Shown one piece after another: positions 51,730 to 62,433 of a stretch of 64,000 bases of DNA. This DNA is from Acidobacteriota bacterium. GTDB taxonomy: Bacteria; Acidobacteriota; Terriglobia; Bryobacterales; Bryobacteraceae. The notes beneath the pieces are model-generated. The model saw only the letters and a program-made list of their open reading frames with translations, was not told the DNA's origin and made no database searches. Every line of letters starts with the position of its first letter. The first letter of the stretch is position 1. The stretch lies in contig VFZU01000006.1 in NCBI GenBank assembly GCA_016870995.1, positions 50,944 through 114,943 on the forward strand, written 5' to 3'. A program made the position numbers and the translations under genes.

Positions 51730-52679
51730 TGGATCGGCAAAAACTGTTGTTGATTTTCGGTGGCGCCTGGGTGTCGGCTGCCTTGCTTACCTGGTTGCTT
51801 TACTCAGCAACCACATCGGCCAAGCAAGCCAAGCTGATCAAGGTGCAGGCTGCCGCTCGCGATTTGAGCGCGGGTACAAAACTGCGGAAAGGCGATCTCC
51901 GGCTCGTCGAGATCCCGGAGAAGGAACAGCCGCGTGGCGTCTTCGCCGACGAAAAGGCGCTGCTCGAAAAAACGTTGTTGTTCCCGGTTGCGCAGAACGA
52001 ACCGCTCACCCAGATGAAGCTGGCGGCGGTGGGTGGCATTGAAGGCGTCTCAGCCACAATCCCCCCGGGCAAACGTGCGATCAGTATTCAAGTTACCGAT
52101 TCCACAAGTGCGGCGGGGCTGATCCTTCCCCGTTCGCATGTCGACGTGGTCTTTACTCGCACTGGATCGATGGCCGAGGCATTGAGCAAAGTAATTCTTG
52201 AAGATATTGTTGTGCTCAGTGTCGGGCGTACGACAGAAGTAGCGACGACGGATCCAAAGGCCGCTGCTGCGGCGGCTGCAGCTCAGGCGCAGAGTTCCAC
52301 AGCACAGCGCGCTATGACACTATTGGTGACTCCTGAAGAAGCCGCAAAGCTGGAGCTTGCAAAGAACAACGGCAAGATTGGCCTGGTTCTACGCAACCCA
52401 CTCGATGCCAGTAAATTGAATCAGGAACAACCCATCTATGCCGATACGCTGGACCCCTATCTGGGAGCCCGCAAGGAACGGATGGCTAAGTTCAATCCAA
52501 ACCTCCCCGGCATGGCCAAGACCGTCAACGACGACAAATCCTGGAATAATCTGACCGGTCAAAAGCCCGCGGTCAAAACCGAGAAGAAAGAAACAGAGCC
52601 TCCCAAGCCTCCGCAAAAAGTGGTTGATGTATTCCGCGGCGACAAGCACGTGCAAGAGGTCTTCGAAAAAGTCAAATGA
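51729..52679 (+). CDS. cpaB: Tad pilus assembly protein CpaB/RcpC
   Basis: 316 residues. N-terminal membrane anchor (ALLTWLLYSATTSA), then an SAF domain (VQAAARDLSAGTKLRKGDLR) and the RcpC/CpaB domain with TIPPGKRAISIQVTDSTSAA. It has an Ala-rich linker (AAAAAAAAQAQSS). In Tad systems it sits in the periplasm beside the secretin, which follows here. Confidence 0.9.
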   Translation: MDRQKLLLIFGGAWVSAALLTWLLYSATTSAKQAKLIKVQAAARDLSAGTKLRKGDLRLVEIPEKEQPRGVFADEKALLEKTLLFPVAQNEPLTQMKLAAVGGIEGVSATIPPGKRAISIQVTDSTSAAGLILPRSHVDVVFTRTGSMAEALSKVILEDIVVLSVGRTTEVATTDPKAAAAAAAAQAQSSTAQRAMTLLVTPEEAAKLELAKNNGKIGLVLRNPLDASKLNQEQPIYADTLDPYLGARKERMAKFNPNLPGMAKTVNDDKSWNNLTGQKPAVKTEKKETEPPKPPQKVVDVFRGDKHVQEVFEKVK

Positions 52680-54100
52680 AACAACCACTCGCGATGATGA
52701 CTGCCCTTCTCGCATGTCTTGCACTCGTTACTTTCGGGCAGAGTACATCCAAGGCCATCAAGCTGACGATTGGCCAGGGCGAACTCGTTCAGTTCCAACA
52801 AGACATAACCAAGGTGGTTGTTGCCGAACCCAAGATTGCTGACGCGATTGTCGTCGGCCCTCGCGAGGTGATGGTCACAGCAAAGGGCAACGGGAAGACT
52901 ACGCTGGTAATTTGGGAAGAAGGCATCGGCCCGGTCCGCTACGAAGTGCAGGTGCTTCTTGATCTCACACCGGACGAAGACTTCGGCAAGTCCATACAGA
53001 CAGACCTGAAGAAAGAGCTCCCCGATGAGGCTATTCAATTTAACGGCAATGCGGAAACGATTGTTCTGACGGGTTCGGTGAAGAACGCTGATAACGCCAA
53101 GCGCGCCGCTGCGATTGCTCAAACACGCACTAAGAATGTCATCAATCTGATTGAGTTGCCGAAGAAGCCGGATCCTCGCCAGATCATGCTTCAGGTGAAG
53201 TTTGCCAGCATCGATCGCGCCGCAATGAGTGAAATTGGGTTCAACTACTTCTCTCGCAATCCGAAGATGCTGGGTGCCCTGTCAACACAGCAATTCCAGC
53301 AGCCTCGCATCAGCGCCTTGCAATTCCAAAATCAGGAATTCGCCAACACCACCATCAACTTCGCCGATTTGCTCAATATGTTCGCCTTTCGTCCCGATCT
53401 GAACATCGGCGCTACGATTCGCGCTCTCGCGAATCAGAACCTGATGCAGATTCTCGCCGAGCCGAACCTGATTACGGTGGAAGGAAAAGAAGCCAGCTTT
53501 GTGGCCGGCGGAGAATTTCCCTTTCCAATGCTGAATGCCACATCGACGGGCGGTGCCATTTCGCCTGTGATCACGGTGCAGTTCCGCCCCTTTGGTGTGC
53601 AGCTCAATTTCACGCCCACGATCAACGATTCTGGTGCGATTCATTTGAAGGTGCGGCCAGAAGTCAGCTCTCTCGATTACTCCAATGCGATTACGCTGCA
53701 GGGCGTTCAGATTCCTGCTCTCGTAACTCGCAGGGCAGAGACAGAAGTGGTTTTGAAGGACGGCGAAAGCTTCGCCATCGCAGGACTGATTGACAATCGC
53801 GTGCTGCAGACGATGGCGCGAATCCGCGGCCTTGGAGACATCCCGATTCTGGGGCAACTCTTCCGTAGCCGCAGCACCAAGAAAACGACGGACGAGTTGG
53901 TTGTAGTCATTACTCCCAAATTTGTACGCCCTGTTTCTCCCGACGAGAAGATTGACCTGCCGGCGATGCTTGAGAGTTTCCAGGCAAGCTCGCGTGAAAT
54001 CAAGGCACTTAAGGACGCCAAGGGCAAAGGCAAGAAGGCTTCGGGCAAACCCCAGACAGTAGGGTCCAGTGGCTATCAGGAACCGGACAAGAAGAAATAG
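52676..54100 (+). CDS. cpaC: Tad secretin CpaC/RcpA
   Basis: 474 residues with signal peptide. N-terminal pilus-secretin domain (KLTIGQGELVQFQQDITKVV), a BON-like module (about 105-160) and the secretin core. The typical C-terminal signature is RIRGLGDIPILGQLFRSRST. Forms the outer-membrane channel. ATGA overlap with cpaB. Confidence 0.93.
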   Translation: MKQPLAMMTALLACLALVTFGQSTSKAIKLTIGQGELVQFQQDITKVVVAEPKIADAIVVGPREVMVTAKGNGKTTLVIWEEGIGPVRYEVQVLLDLTPDEDFGKSIQTDLKKELPDEAIQFNGNAETIVLTGSVKNADNAKRAAAIAQTRTKNVINLIELPKKPDPRQIMLQVKFASIDRAAMSEIGFNYFSRNPKMLGALSTQQFQQPRISALQFQNQEFANTTINFADLLNMFAFRPDLNIGATIRALANQNLMQILAEPNLITVEGKEASFVAGGEFPFPMLNATSTGGAISPVITVQFRPFGVQLNFTPTINDSGAIHLKVRPEVSSLDYSNAITLQGVQIPALVTRRAETEVVLKDGESFAIAGLIDNRVLQTMARIRGLGDIPILGQLFRSRSTKKTTDELVVVITPKFVRPVSPDEKIDLPAMLESFQASSREIKALKDAKGKGKKASGKPQTVGSSGYQEPDKKK

Positions 54101-55364
54101 CAAAGGCTCGCAATCCGGCGCTGTGGCCCTGCACATGCTTGTGTTGCTGGGCACGGTGATGATTGTGTTCATGGGCTTTGCGTTCGACCTTGGGCGGCTC
54201 TATCTGAACCGTGCGGAAATCAAGACCATGGCCAATGCGATGGCCCTTGCCGCAGCCAATAACCTGATCGGCACGGAATTGTCGACAGCGAACGCTATTA
54301 CCTCTTCCGCTGCCGCCGTGAGGACCTTTGACAGCCGGGGTAACCGCTACGACTTTGGCGGCATTACTCTGGGCGAGAGCACTTCCAATCTGACCAGCGA
54401 AATCCCTGTCCCAACTTTTTTCGACAATGTGGCCGGTGCAACCGGTGAAGGAGATGGCGGAGTGGGTGCTGAAGCATCCGGAGCCGCGGCGCGATTCGCT
54501 CGTGTCGAGATTCGAGCGGATGCTCCTCTTGTCTTCTTCGGACTCTTGTCGGTCGCTACAGATCGAAAGGTTCAGGTGGCAACCTCATCGGTAGCTGGCG
54601 TGAGTGGCCCTTTGTGCAGTGCTTGCGCCACTGAGCCAATTGCAATCGCAGCAATCAGCACCGAAGACACGGTCGATTTCGGCTTTGTTCGCGGAACTCG
54701 TTACACCTTCTACTACCAATGCAATGGCCAACCCTTACCTCAGCCATTAGGCGACGCTGCGACGCGCGTGCCGTATTTGTTGCTAAACCGGTACGACACG
54801 GAAGCTACTGTTTTTACCGGCGAAGATACGCAGTTGTTCCGCAGCGGCAATGCCGGGATTCCGCCGAATTCGAATCTGACTCGGGCCTGTTTCACCATTG
54901 GACAACCGGAACAGATCTGGGCCACCGCTAGCCCCAGGCTTTGTCTCCAAACCGCCCCAAACCCTAGCGTCCAGCAGTTTCTGTGTGGCCTCAATAACCG
55001 ATTTGACGCAACGCTCTCTGAGCCGGCATGTGCCGCCATCGCTGATAGTGGCGCCGTCTCCCTGGCACCACCTGTAGATACCGATCTAACTGATGTGGAA
55101 GATTTCTCGGCCTATACAGGCAGAGGGCGACGCATCATCACCGTGAGCGTGGTCGATGGCTTGTCGGGAACGGCCGACATGAACGTACTTGGCTTCCGTC
55201 AGTTTCTTGTCATGCCCAATCCCGGCGTGACAAATCTCGCCCCCTCGGACGGCCCTGGAAGATTCATCGCCACATACATTGGTTATCCCGCTCCTCTCAA
55301 GCAGGGGCGTTTTGGTTCCTGCGGTGTCACCAGCGGACCAGGCAAGGTGGTTCTGCACCAATGA
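54069..55364 (+). CDS. TadG-like pseudopilin/minor pilus protein
   Basis: 431 residues from GTG 54069, overlapping the secretin by 32 bases. N-terminal Tad domain: SGAVALHMLVLLGTVMIVFM helix, followed by FDLGRLYLNRAEIKTMANAMALAAA. The remainder is a secreted beta-rich domain with several Cys. Minor component of Tad machines. Confidence 0.8.
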   Translation: MAIRNRTRRNSKGSQSGAVALHMLVLLGTVMIVFMGFAFDLGRLYLNRAEIKTMANAMALAAANNLIGTELSTANAITSSAAAVRTFDSRGNRYDFGGITLGESTSNLTSEIPVPTFFDNVAGATGEGDGGVGAEASGAAARFARVEIRADAPLVFFGLLSVATDRKVQVATSSVAGVSGPLCSACATEPIAIAAISTEDTVDFGFVRGTRYTFYYQCNGQPLPQPLGDAATRVPYLLLNRYDTEATVFTGEDTQLFRSGNAGIPPNSNLTRACFTIGQPEQIWATASPRLCLQTAPNPSVQQFLCGLNNRFDATLSEPACAAIADSGAVSLAPPVDTDLTDVEDFSAYTGRGRRIITVSVVDGLSGTADMNVLGFRQFLVMPNPGVTNLAPSDGPGRFIATYIGYPAPLKQGRFGSCGVTSGPGKVVLHQ

Positions 55365-55864
55365 ACCTGAGGTCTCGCAAGGGTACATCTCTGATCGAAG
55401 GGGCGATGTTCATTCCGTTCGTCATTCTGCTCTTGTTGGGAATGATGGAATTTGGGCGCATCACGTACACTTACTACCAGCTCCAGAAGATCATGTACGC
55501 GTTTGCACGTGTTGCGGGTAGCCAGCAGAACATCAACATTTGTGACGCAAACAATGAATTGCTGACGCAGTCTATTTCCGTTGCTCGCACCGGCACTGGT
55601 GATGCGTCCGTCGAGCCGGTTGTACTTGGGTTACAGGCATCGGATTTCAGGATTCGAGCAGAGCGGTACAACCCAGAATCAGATTCCATCGCGGAGTGCG
55701 ACTGTTCTTCGAACGGGTGTGATACCTCGCAGGGAGGCAGTGCTCCAGACTACATTTTTGTTGACCTGGCCAATGGCTACCCTGTGACTCTGCGAATTCC
55801 CTTCATCCCCCAGGACCCCATCATCTTGCGGCCCAGTGTGCGGCTGCCGTTTGGGGGTAGCTAA
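55361..55864 (+). CDS. TadE-like pseudopilin
   Basis: 167 residues. Characteristic N-terminus KGTSLIEGAMFIPFVILLLLG with a helix and the conserved Glu, then FGRITYTYYQLQKIMYAFAR. ATGA overlap with tadG and one-base overlap with the next gene. Confidence 0.85.
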   Translation: MNLRSRKGTSLIEGAMFIPFVILLLLGMMEFGRITYTYYQLQKIMYAFARVAGSQQNINICDANNELLTQSISVARTGTGDASVEPVVLGLQASDFRIRAERYNPESDSIAECDCSSNGCDTSQGGSAPDYIFVDLANGYPVTLRIPFIPQDPIILRPSVRLPFGGS

Positions 55865-56370
55865 TGCGCAACCGACTTACATCGCAGCGCGGTGCCACTG
55901 CCGTTGAATTTCTTGTCGTTGGCATGACCATGGTTGTGCCGCTCTGTTTGGCGATGTTCTTTACCGCCCAGATTCTGTGGATCTGGCATAGCGCCTCCGA
56001 GTTGACCCGCATGGGGGCCCGCTACGCAGCGACTCATTGCTACCAGGGTGGTTCCAATGTCCGTAGCTATATGCAGACCAATGCACCCGCCATGCCGGAT
56101 CGGGACCAGTTCGTGAGTGGATCCGCTGAGATCGTTGTGAGTTATTTCAGCCGCGGAACAGAAACCACCGAGCTTACCGAATTCAGCTGTGAATCCGAAT
56201 GCAGCCTGGGTTGTGTGCCTGATGTAGTCAAAGTTCAAATTCGAAACTACGAATACCGCAATTTCTTGATTTACTGGGGAATCCCCCCGGTTCAGTTACC
56301 AGATTTTCAAACCACTGTCGCGATGGAAGGGGCCGGATGTGATCCCGACACCGGCACTTGCAATCCCTAA
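55864..56370 (+). CDS. Second TadE-like pseudopilin
   Basis: 168 residues. Same architecture: QRGATAVEFLVVGMTMVVPL, then a polar, Cys-rich C-terminal domain (CESECSLGCVPD). Two TadE-type proteins side by side with a TadG are common in Tad loci. Confidence 0.82.
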   Translation: MRNRLTSQRGATAVEFLVVGMTMVVPLCLAMFFTAQILWIWHSASELTRMGARYAATHCYQGGSNVRSYMQTNAPAMPDRDQFVSGSAEIVVSYFSRGTETTELTEFSCESECSLGCVPDVVKVQIRNYEYRNFLIYWGIPPVQLPDFQTTVAMEGAGCDPDTGTCNP

Positions 56371-56379
56371 AGGAAACTT

Positions 56380-57564
56380 ATGTCGATTACTTTACTGGTC
56401 GCCTCGACCGATGAAACTTTTCGTGAAAGCGTAAAGGAAAACCTTGCCAGTTTGAGTGGGGCCCGCGTCGTGGCGGATTATTCCGAAGTCAGTGCCAACT
56501 TGTATATTCGCATTCTGCAGGATGCGGAACGCCATCCTGACGCGGCATTGTTTATTGACCTCTCGAATGATCTGGATGGCTCTTTGCGGTCGCTCGAGAA
56601 GATCAAGCAGGCGATCCCCGATCTCTATGTGGTTGCCGCCAATCTTCATTCCGAAGGTGAGACGGTGATTGCTGCCCTTCGTGCTGGTGCGAACGACTAC
56701 ATCGTCAGCCCTTTCAAACGGCTCGACTTCCGTGAAGCGATGTCGCGTCTGGAACGCGCCCCGCGTCGCGATATCTCCGGGGGCAGCCGCCTTGGCAAGA
56801 TCTACGCGTTTCTTGGCGTCAAGGGTGGTGTTGGAACCACAACTCTGGCAACCAACTTTGCAGGAGTACTCGCGCAGCGCAAGCAGCAGACTGTGTTGAT
56901 GGACCTCGACTGGATCGCCAACGATGTTTGCATGCAATTGGGCGTCAGCCCGCAATACACGCTTGCCGAAGTGGGCGAGAATCTGGATCGCATGGATCAA
57001 TCGCTCTTCGAGGGTTTTGTTACCCGTGATTCGCTGGGCTGCTATGTGGTGGGTCCTCCGGATGCCCTGGAGCATTCCGTGTACTTCAACGAAGCCATGT
57101 TCCGGGATTTCACAACCTTCCTGGTTGAGAAGTATGAGTCGATCGTGGTGGATTGCGGACGCATGATTGTCGATGAGACGGTGCTTGCCACGCTCCAGTC
57201 TGCCGCCACAATTTTCGTTGTTACGTCCCAGGAGTTTCCCGCGCTGCGCAACGCGCAACGCTATCTGGGCTTCCTGACCCGAATGGGCTTTACGCAAGAT
57301 CAGATCAAGATCGTTGTGAATCAATATCGCAAGAAGTCTTCGAGCGATATTGCAACTCTGGAGCAGATGCAACAAACCCTGAATCAGCCTGTCTTCTACG
57401 GGATCCCGCAATCGCAGGCCGTTCTGCAGGCCATCAATAAGGGCCGACCCTTCGTAGCGGATCGTCAAGCAGCTGGTGACCTCGATAAGGTGTTCCGTGC
57501 CTTTGTGACCAAAGCTGTCGGTGGACGCCTGGCTGCGGATAACGCTTTGGGAAAGACTGCCTAA
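56380..57564 (+). CDS. cpaE: Tad localisation ATPase CpaE/TadZ
   Basis: 394 residues. Receiver-like N-terminal domain (about 1-125, ALRAGANDYIVSPFKRLDF), then a MinD/ParA-type ATPase with the deviant Walker A motif KGGVGTTT from Lys148. It directs Tad assembly to a cell site. AAGGA lies 5 bases before the ATG. Confidence 0.93.
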   Translation: MSITLLVASTDETFRESVKENLASLSGARVVADYSEVSANLYIRILQDAERHPDAALFIDLSNDLDGSLRSLEKIKQAIPDLYVVAANLHSEGETVIAALRAGANDYIVSPFKRLDFREAMSRLERAPRRDISGGSRLGKIYAFLGVKGGVGTTTLATNFAGVLAQRKQQTVLMDLDWIANDVCMQLGVSPQYTLAEVGENLDRMDQSLFEGFVTRDSLGCYVVGPPDALEHSVYFNEAMFRDFTTFLVEKYESIVVDCGRMIVDETVLATLQSAATIFVVTSQEFPALRNAQRYLGFLTRMGFTQDQIKIVVNQYRKKSSSDIATLEQMQQTLNQPVFYGIPQSQAVLQAINKGRPFVADRQAAGDLDKVFRAFVTKAVGGRLAADNALGKTA

Positions 57565-57567
57565 TTT

Positions 57568-58899
57568 ATGGGAACTCGCCCCATTCCACGGCCAGCAGCC
57601 CGGCCTACGGCCGGCGTCGATCGTTGGAATCACATCCGGACTCAGTTGCACGGAAAGTTAGTCAGTGCGCTAACTCCCGAGCAACTACGAAACCTTTCGA
57701 AGGACGGAGTGCGCGATCAGATCGCGACCGTCACCGACCGTTTCGTTCAAGAATCCGGGTTGCCGATGACAACCGTGGAAAAGGACCGGTTGATCGAAGA
57801 GGTACTCAACGAAGTCTTTGGCTTAGGGCCGCTGGAACCATTGATGAATGACGCTTCCGTTTCCGACATCATGGTGAACGGCTATGACAGTGTGTATGTC
57901 GAACGAGCCGGGCAGCTTGTTGAGACAGACGTTCGATTCAAAGATCAGGCGCACGTTCGCATGACCATCGATCGCATCGTGTCCAACATCGGTCGCCGTA
58001 TTGACGACAGCTCGCCCATCGTAGATGCGCGCCTGCCTGACGGTTCGCGTGTTTGCGCAGTGATTCCACCGCTTTCGTTGATCGGCCCGGTGATGAGTAT
58101 TCGTCGATTCGGCAAGAAGCTTCTCACTGCCGATGACCTCGTCAAGAACCAGACACTAACTCCCGGTATGCTTCAGTTTCTTGAGGCTTGCGTGCGTGCG
58201 CGCTTGAACGTTGTGATCAGCGGCGGCTCCGGTTCGGGTAAGACGACATTGCTGAACAACCTGTCGCGCTTCATCCCCGAAGAGGAACGCATCGTGACGA
58301 TCGAGGACGTTGCTGAACTGCAAGTACAGCAAGAGCATATCGTGCGACTGGAAAGCCGACCCACGAATATTGAAGGCGCTGGCGGCATTGGTCAGCGTGA
58401 TCTTGTGATCAACGCGCTCCGTATGCGTCCCGATCGAATCCTGATCGGTGAGTGTCGTGGCGGCGAAGCGCTCGATATGATGCAGGCCATGAATACGGGT
58501 CACGATGGCTCGATGACTACCTGCCACGCCAATACCGCAAGAGATGCGTTTTCTCGTCTTGAAACGATGGTGATGATGGCCAGCTCCGCCATCCCGGACC
58601 GCGTCATTCGCCAGATGCTCGCAAGCGCGGTGCAAGTTGTGATTCAGGTGCTCCGGCTGATCGACGGTTCGAGGAAGATCCTTTCCATCAGCGAAGTCAC
58701 GGGTGTCGAAGAGGACTTTGTCGAACTGAAGGATATCTTCGTGTTTGAGCGCGAAGGCGTGGATGCGCGCGGCAAGGCAGTCGGCACATTTCGCGCGACT
58801 GGCTATCGTCCGCTGTGTCTGGACCGGCTGAAGGCATACGGCCAGCATGTGGATGACGCCATCTTCACCGAAGTATTGCGAGTAGGAGAAGCCGTCTGA
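57568..58899 (+). CDS. cpaF: Tad secretion ATPase CpaF/TadA
   Basis: 443 residues. Walker [13 protein letters not shown] (Lys225), Asp box/Walker [21 protein letters not shown], His box [12 protein letters not shown]. Powers pilin assembly in the cytoplasm. Overlaps tadB by one base. Confidence 0.96.
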   Translation: MGTRPIPRPAARPTAGVDRWNHIRTQLHGKLVSALTPEQLRNLSKDGVRDQIATVTDRFVQESGLPMTTVEKDRLIEEVLNEVFGLGPLEPLMNDASVSDIMVNGYDSVYVERAGQLVETDVRFKDQAHVRMTIDRIVSNIGRRIDDSSPIVDARLPDGSRVCAVIPPLSLIGPVMSIRRFGKKLLTADDLVKNQTLTPGMLQFLEACVRARLNVVISGGSGSGKTTLLNNLSRFIPEEERIVTIEDVAELQVQQEHIVRLESRPTNIEGAGGIGQRDLVINALRMRPDRILIGECRGGEALDMMQAMNTGHDGSMTTCHANTARDAFSRLETMVMMASSAIPDRVIRQMLASAVQVVIQVLRLIDGSRKILSISEVTGVEEDFVELKDIFVFEREGVDARGKAVGTFRATGYRPLCLDRLKAYGQHVDDAIFTEVLRVGEAV

Positions 58900-59864
58900 T
58901 GTTTCTCTTCGTCGCATTTCTTATCTTCAGCGCAGCATTGTTCGGTGCAGCCTACTATGCGTGGGTGACCCCACAACGCGCTGAGAATCAGGCCCTGATT
59001 GGGCGGTTGCGCGAGATCCGTTCCCGCGCCGGCACCCCGCGTATTCGGGGCGGTGGAGATTTGCTGCAGCAGCAGGAAGGCCTCAACGTCGTTGGAAAGT
59101 TCTTTGCATGGCTCGGCATTCAGCGTCGCTTGCAGAAAGTGATTACACAAGCGGACCTGGAATATAAGGCGGGCAACGTGCTCGTCGTCTGCGTAGTGTT
59201 GGCGGTTGTTACGTACCTCTTTTGCGGGCTGATCGGGATCCCGATTGTGTTGGTGAATATCACGATGGCTCTGCTGATCGGATACCTGCCCATCGCCTAC
59301 ATCAACTTCATGCGCTCCCGGCGCCTGGGCAAGTTCGAACACCAATTGCCCGAGGCGATCAATTTGTTCAATCGCTCCATGAAGGCCGGTCACAACATCC
59401 AGAGCGGGCTTTCCACAATCGCTGAAGAGTCTCTCGATCCGGTGAGGAAAGAGTTTAAGAAGCTGGTTGAAGAGCTGTCTCTCGGCTCCACCACAGAGAC
59501 TGCACTCCACAACCTTGGTGAGCGCGTGCCGATCATCGACCTCAAGTTCTTTATAACGGGTCTCATCCTGCAGCGGCAAACCGGTGCCAACATGGTGGAG
59601 GTTCTTGAGAACCTTGCCGTACTGATCCGCGAGCGCTTGAACCTGAATGAGAAGCTGAAGGCCGGTACTGCGCAGCAGCGTTTTTCGGCGGCCATTTTCT
59701 GTAGCGTCCCGATCTTCATGGGTGCCATTTACGCTTTCCTGAAGCCGGAGTATTTCCGCCTTCTTCTGGAAGATGAAACAGGCAACATCATCCTGACTTA
59801 CGCCATCATTTCCGAGATTATTGGCATCCTGATTCTAAAGAAGTTGTCGAGTCCGAAATTCTAA
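58899..59864 (+). CDS. tadB: Tad inner-membrane platform protein TadB
   Basis: 321 residues. N-terminal helix, two further helices, a GspF/TadB cytoplasmic domain (LPEAINLFNRSMKAGHNIQS, LQRQTGANMVEVLENLA) and C-terminal helices. Works with TadC as the platform for CpaF. Confidence 0.93.
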   Translation: MFLFVAFLIFSAALFGAAYYAWVTPQRAENQALIGRLREIRSRAGTPRIRGGGDLLQQQEGLNVVGKFFAWLGIQRRLQKVITQADLEYKAGNVLVVCVVLAVVTYLFCGLIGIPIVLVNITMALLIGYLPIAYINFMRSRRLGKFEHQLPEAINLFNRSMKAGHNIQSGLSTIAEESLDPVRKEFKKLVEELSLGSTTETALHNLGERVPIIDLKFFITGLILQRQTGANMVEVLENLAVLIRERLNLNEKLKAGTAQQRFSAAIFCSVPIFMGAIYAFLKPEYFRLLLEDETGNIILTYAIISEIIGILILKKLSSPKF

Positions 59865-59866
59865 CT

Positions 59867-60799
59867 ATGATCACGATCCTCTACTTTTTGGCTTGTGCAA
59901 TCACATTCTCGGCGATCGCCTGGAGTGGGCTGGTGCTGTTGCAGCCCAAGGAAGAGCCGCTTGGGGACCGTCTCGACGAACTGCAGAAAGCGGCCGGCGC
60001 GGCGACCGTCCAGCGTGGTCCCAAACGGCGTCTTGGCGGCGGATTCTGGGAGAGCATTCTTTACTTTGTGAGTGCTCTCGGCGGCGAAGACTTTCTGCGT
60101 GACATCGAAAAATCTCTGCGGGAGGCGGGTATCCGGCGCCGTGAGGCGACTGCGATGTACGTGTTGTTTAACCTCCTGGTCATGCTCGCGCTGATCGCGG
60201 GGGCACTCTATCTGCAGCGCGACGGTACGCTCACTGACAAACTGCTTGCTCTCATCGCACCGGTCCTGCTTGGCTATTTGCTTCCCCGGCAAGTTCTCTA
60301 CCGGCTTGTCGCGCGCTACAAGGCCAAATTGCAGGAAGCTCTTCCGGACACCATCGACCTTCTCGGCATCGTGCTCGGTACCGGCCTTGCGCTTGATCAG
60401 GCCATGATCCGGGTCAGCGAAGAGATGCAATACATCTATCCTGAGCTGGCCAACGAGTTTTATACGGTCGTGATGCAAGTGAAAGCTGGTCAGGAACGCA
60501 GCCGCGCCTTTAACGCGCTCGTTCGGCGCACTGGCATTGACGACATCAAGAGCCTTGCGGCGATGATTATTCAGAGCGAACGGTTCGGCACCAGTCTTTC
60601 GAAGGCGATGAAAGTTTATGCGGACGAACTGCGTATGCGCCGCCGCCTCCGCGCGGAATCCGCCATCGCCAAAGCCGGCATCAAGATGCTCTTCCCGATC
60701 ATCATCTTCATCTTCCCGGTGCTGTTTGCAATCACTTTGGGACCTGCTATGATCAGCGTGCTGCGTGGTCTCTCAGGAGGCATTGGACAGCCGAGGTAG
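59867..60799 (+). CDS. tadC: Tad inner-membrane platform protein TadC
   Basis: 310 residues. GspF-type domain (LPDTIDLLGIVLGTGLALDQ, IQSERFGTSLSKAMKVYADELR) between membrane helices. A 136-base stretch (60574-60709) has a diverged copy at 63738-63873. Confidence 0.93.
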   Translation: MITILYFLACAITFSAIAWSGLVLLQPKEEPLGDRLDELQKAAGAATVQRGPKRRLGGGFWESILYFVSALGGEDFLRDIEKSLREAGIRRREATAMYVLFNLLVMLALIAGALYLQRDGTLTDKLLALIAPVLLGYLLPRQVLYRLVARYKAKLQEALPDTIDLLGIVLGTGLALDQAMIRVSEEMQYIYPELANEFYTVVMQVKAGQERSRAFNALVRRTGIDDIKSLAAMIIQSERFGTSLSKAMKVYADELRMRRRLRAESAIAKAGIKMLFPIIIFIFPVLFAITLGPAMISVLRGLSGGIGQPR

Positions 60800-60804
60800 A
60801 ACTG

Positions 60805-62433
60805 ATGCGAATTGCGTTGCTGACCACGATTCTGGCGTCCATCTGTTTTGGACAGCAACCTTTTCTGTTCTACGGTGGTGCGTATCACGCCGCCACATAT
60901 GCCCCAGCAGGCTTGCCGAATGCCGGCTTACCGCGCGGCGGCCTCATTACAGTCTTTGGTAGAAATCTTGGTCCAGCTACAGGTGTTTCCGCCAGCTCCT
61001 TCCCACTGGGTACAACGCTCGCCGGCGTCCGCCTGCAGTTGCTGCGAGGAACACAAGTCGTAGACCTGTTTCCAGTCTTCGTTTCCGCCGGACAGATCAA
61101 CGCGATTCTCCCCAGCACAGCGCCCACGGGCAGGAGCGTTTTGCGGCTCCAGTTCAACACGGCCACATCGAACATCATTCCAGTGGACGTGGTGCAATCT
61201 AATTTCGGTGCCTTCTCAATCAATTCCCGCGGCTTCGGCCCTGCCATCGTCACCAACTTCCAGGCGCAAGATAGCCAGCCCATCAACTCGCTGGAACAGG
61301 CAGCGCAGCCGGGGCAAGCGATCACGATCTGGGGCAGTGGCCTCGGTCCGGTTACTTTTCCTGATAACGTAGCACCCACGGCTGGCGAGGTTAGCTCCGA
61401 TGTCACTGTTTATGTTGGCGGCATCGCCGCGCCGCGCCTCTACGCCGGCCGTGCGCCCTGTTGCGCCGGGCTCGATCAGATCGTCGTCACCATTCCTCGC
61501 GAAACCCCGCAGGGCTGTTGGGTACCCGTACAGGTGAGGGCCGGGGGGATTACTTCCAACACCACCACGATTGCCGTCGCCGAAAACCCCACGGCGTGCA
61601 GCGATTCGCGCAGCCGATTCTCACGTGTACTGCGAGAGGGGGGCAAGATGGCACGTTTTGTCACCACTCGTTCTGCTTTTCGTGTGGATGTTGCGATTCC
61701 CCAACCTGTCGACTTGAGTTTCGATTCCGTTATCGCCCAGTTTTCCGAATACTCCGCGAATCCTTTCGCCTGGCAGTTGTTCGATTCTCTACCCCCGGCC
61801 GGCTCTTGTGTCACTTACACATCCCGGGGAGACGCCACTGAATTCTCCTCGGCCCTGGCCGGTTTGACGGGCACACCCATCGATCCCGGTCCCACCCTTT
61901 CGATTCAGGCAGCCGCCAGCGCCGCCTTTACCCGGTTTGCCGGCCTCGCCAGCCTCCTTTATACAAACCTGAGTAGTGGCCTCCCACAATTTTTCCAGCC
62001 GAATCTTCCCGTTCGCATCAGCGGTTCTGGCTCTCCCACGATTCCACCCTTTGAGGTGCGCACAACACCCAATTTGACCATTCCCTGGACTAACCGCGAC
62101 GCAAGCATGCGTTTTACCACTGGCCAGCCGATTTCTTTCACTTGGGCCACCCAACCGGAAGGAATGGTTCTTGCTGTCGGCTCTGGCTTTCTCCGCGCAC
62201 GGAATTCCAGCGCTTTGTTTGCTTGTCTTGCCAGCGCGCAGTCCGGGCGCCTCACCGTGCCCGGCTACATCACTTCTGTTCTTCCGAGAGACCCTGCTTT
62301 CATTGAAACTGCCTCCAGCGTCCTGGCGCTGGTCTATGTCCCCAATCCCTTGGGCACCAGCATCCCGATTGCTGGAATGGAGGCAGCCGTCGTCCATCTC
62401 AACGCCGCAGAGCGGACTGTCCTTTTCCAATGA
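60805..62433 (+). CDS. Secreted TIGR03437-type protein downstream of tadC
   Basis: 542 residues from ATG 60805; signal peptide ends CFGQ. Two Solibacter-type beta domains in the first 260 residues (GLITVFGRNLGPATG, FVSAGQINAILPS; GQAITIWGSGLGPVTF, LDQIVVTIPRETPQG), then a unique Ser/Thr-rich domain. Position 6 bases after tadC suggests export or display with the Tad system, for instance as a pilus-associated adhesin (inference). Confidence 0.78.
   Translation: MRIALLTTILASICFGQQPFLFYGGAYHAATYAPAGLPNAGLPRGGLITVFGRNLGPATGVSASSFPLGTTLAGVRLQLLRGTQVVDLFPVFVSAGQINAILPSTAPTGRSVLRLQFNTATSNIIPVDVVQSNFGAFSINSRGFGPAIVTNFQAQDSQPINSLEQAAQPGQAITIWGSGLGPVTFPDNVAPTAGEVSSDVTVYVGGIAAPRLYAGRAPCCAGLDQIVVTIPRETPQGCWVPVQVRAGGITSNTTTIAVAENPTACSDSRSRFSRVLREGGKMARFVTTRSAFRVDVAIPQPVDLSFDSVIAQFSEYSANPFAWQLFDSLPPAGSCVTYTSRGDATEFSSALAGLTGTPIDPGPTLSIQAAASAAFTRFAGLASLLYTNLSSGLPQFFQPNLPVRISGSGSPTIPPFEVRTTPNLTIPWTNRDASMRFTTGQPISFTWATQPEGMVLAVGSGFLRARNSSALFACLASAQSGRLTVPGYITSVLPRDPAFIETASSVLALVYVPNPLGTSIPIAGMEAAVVHLNAAERTVLFQ

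Noticed and set aside
56392..57651. 419-codon open frame on - opposite cpaE
   Set aside because: cpaE has a clear ATPase motif and operon context; the antisense frame shows no domain.
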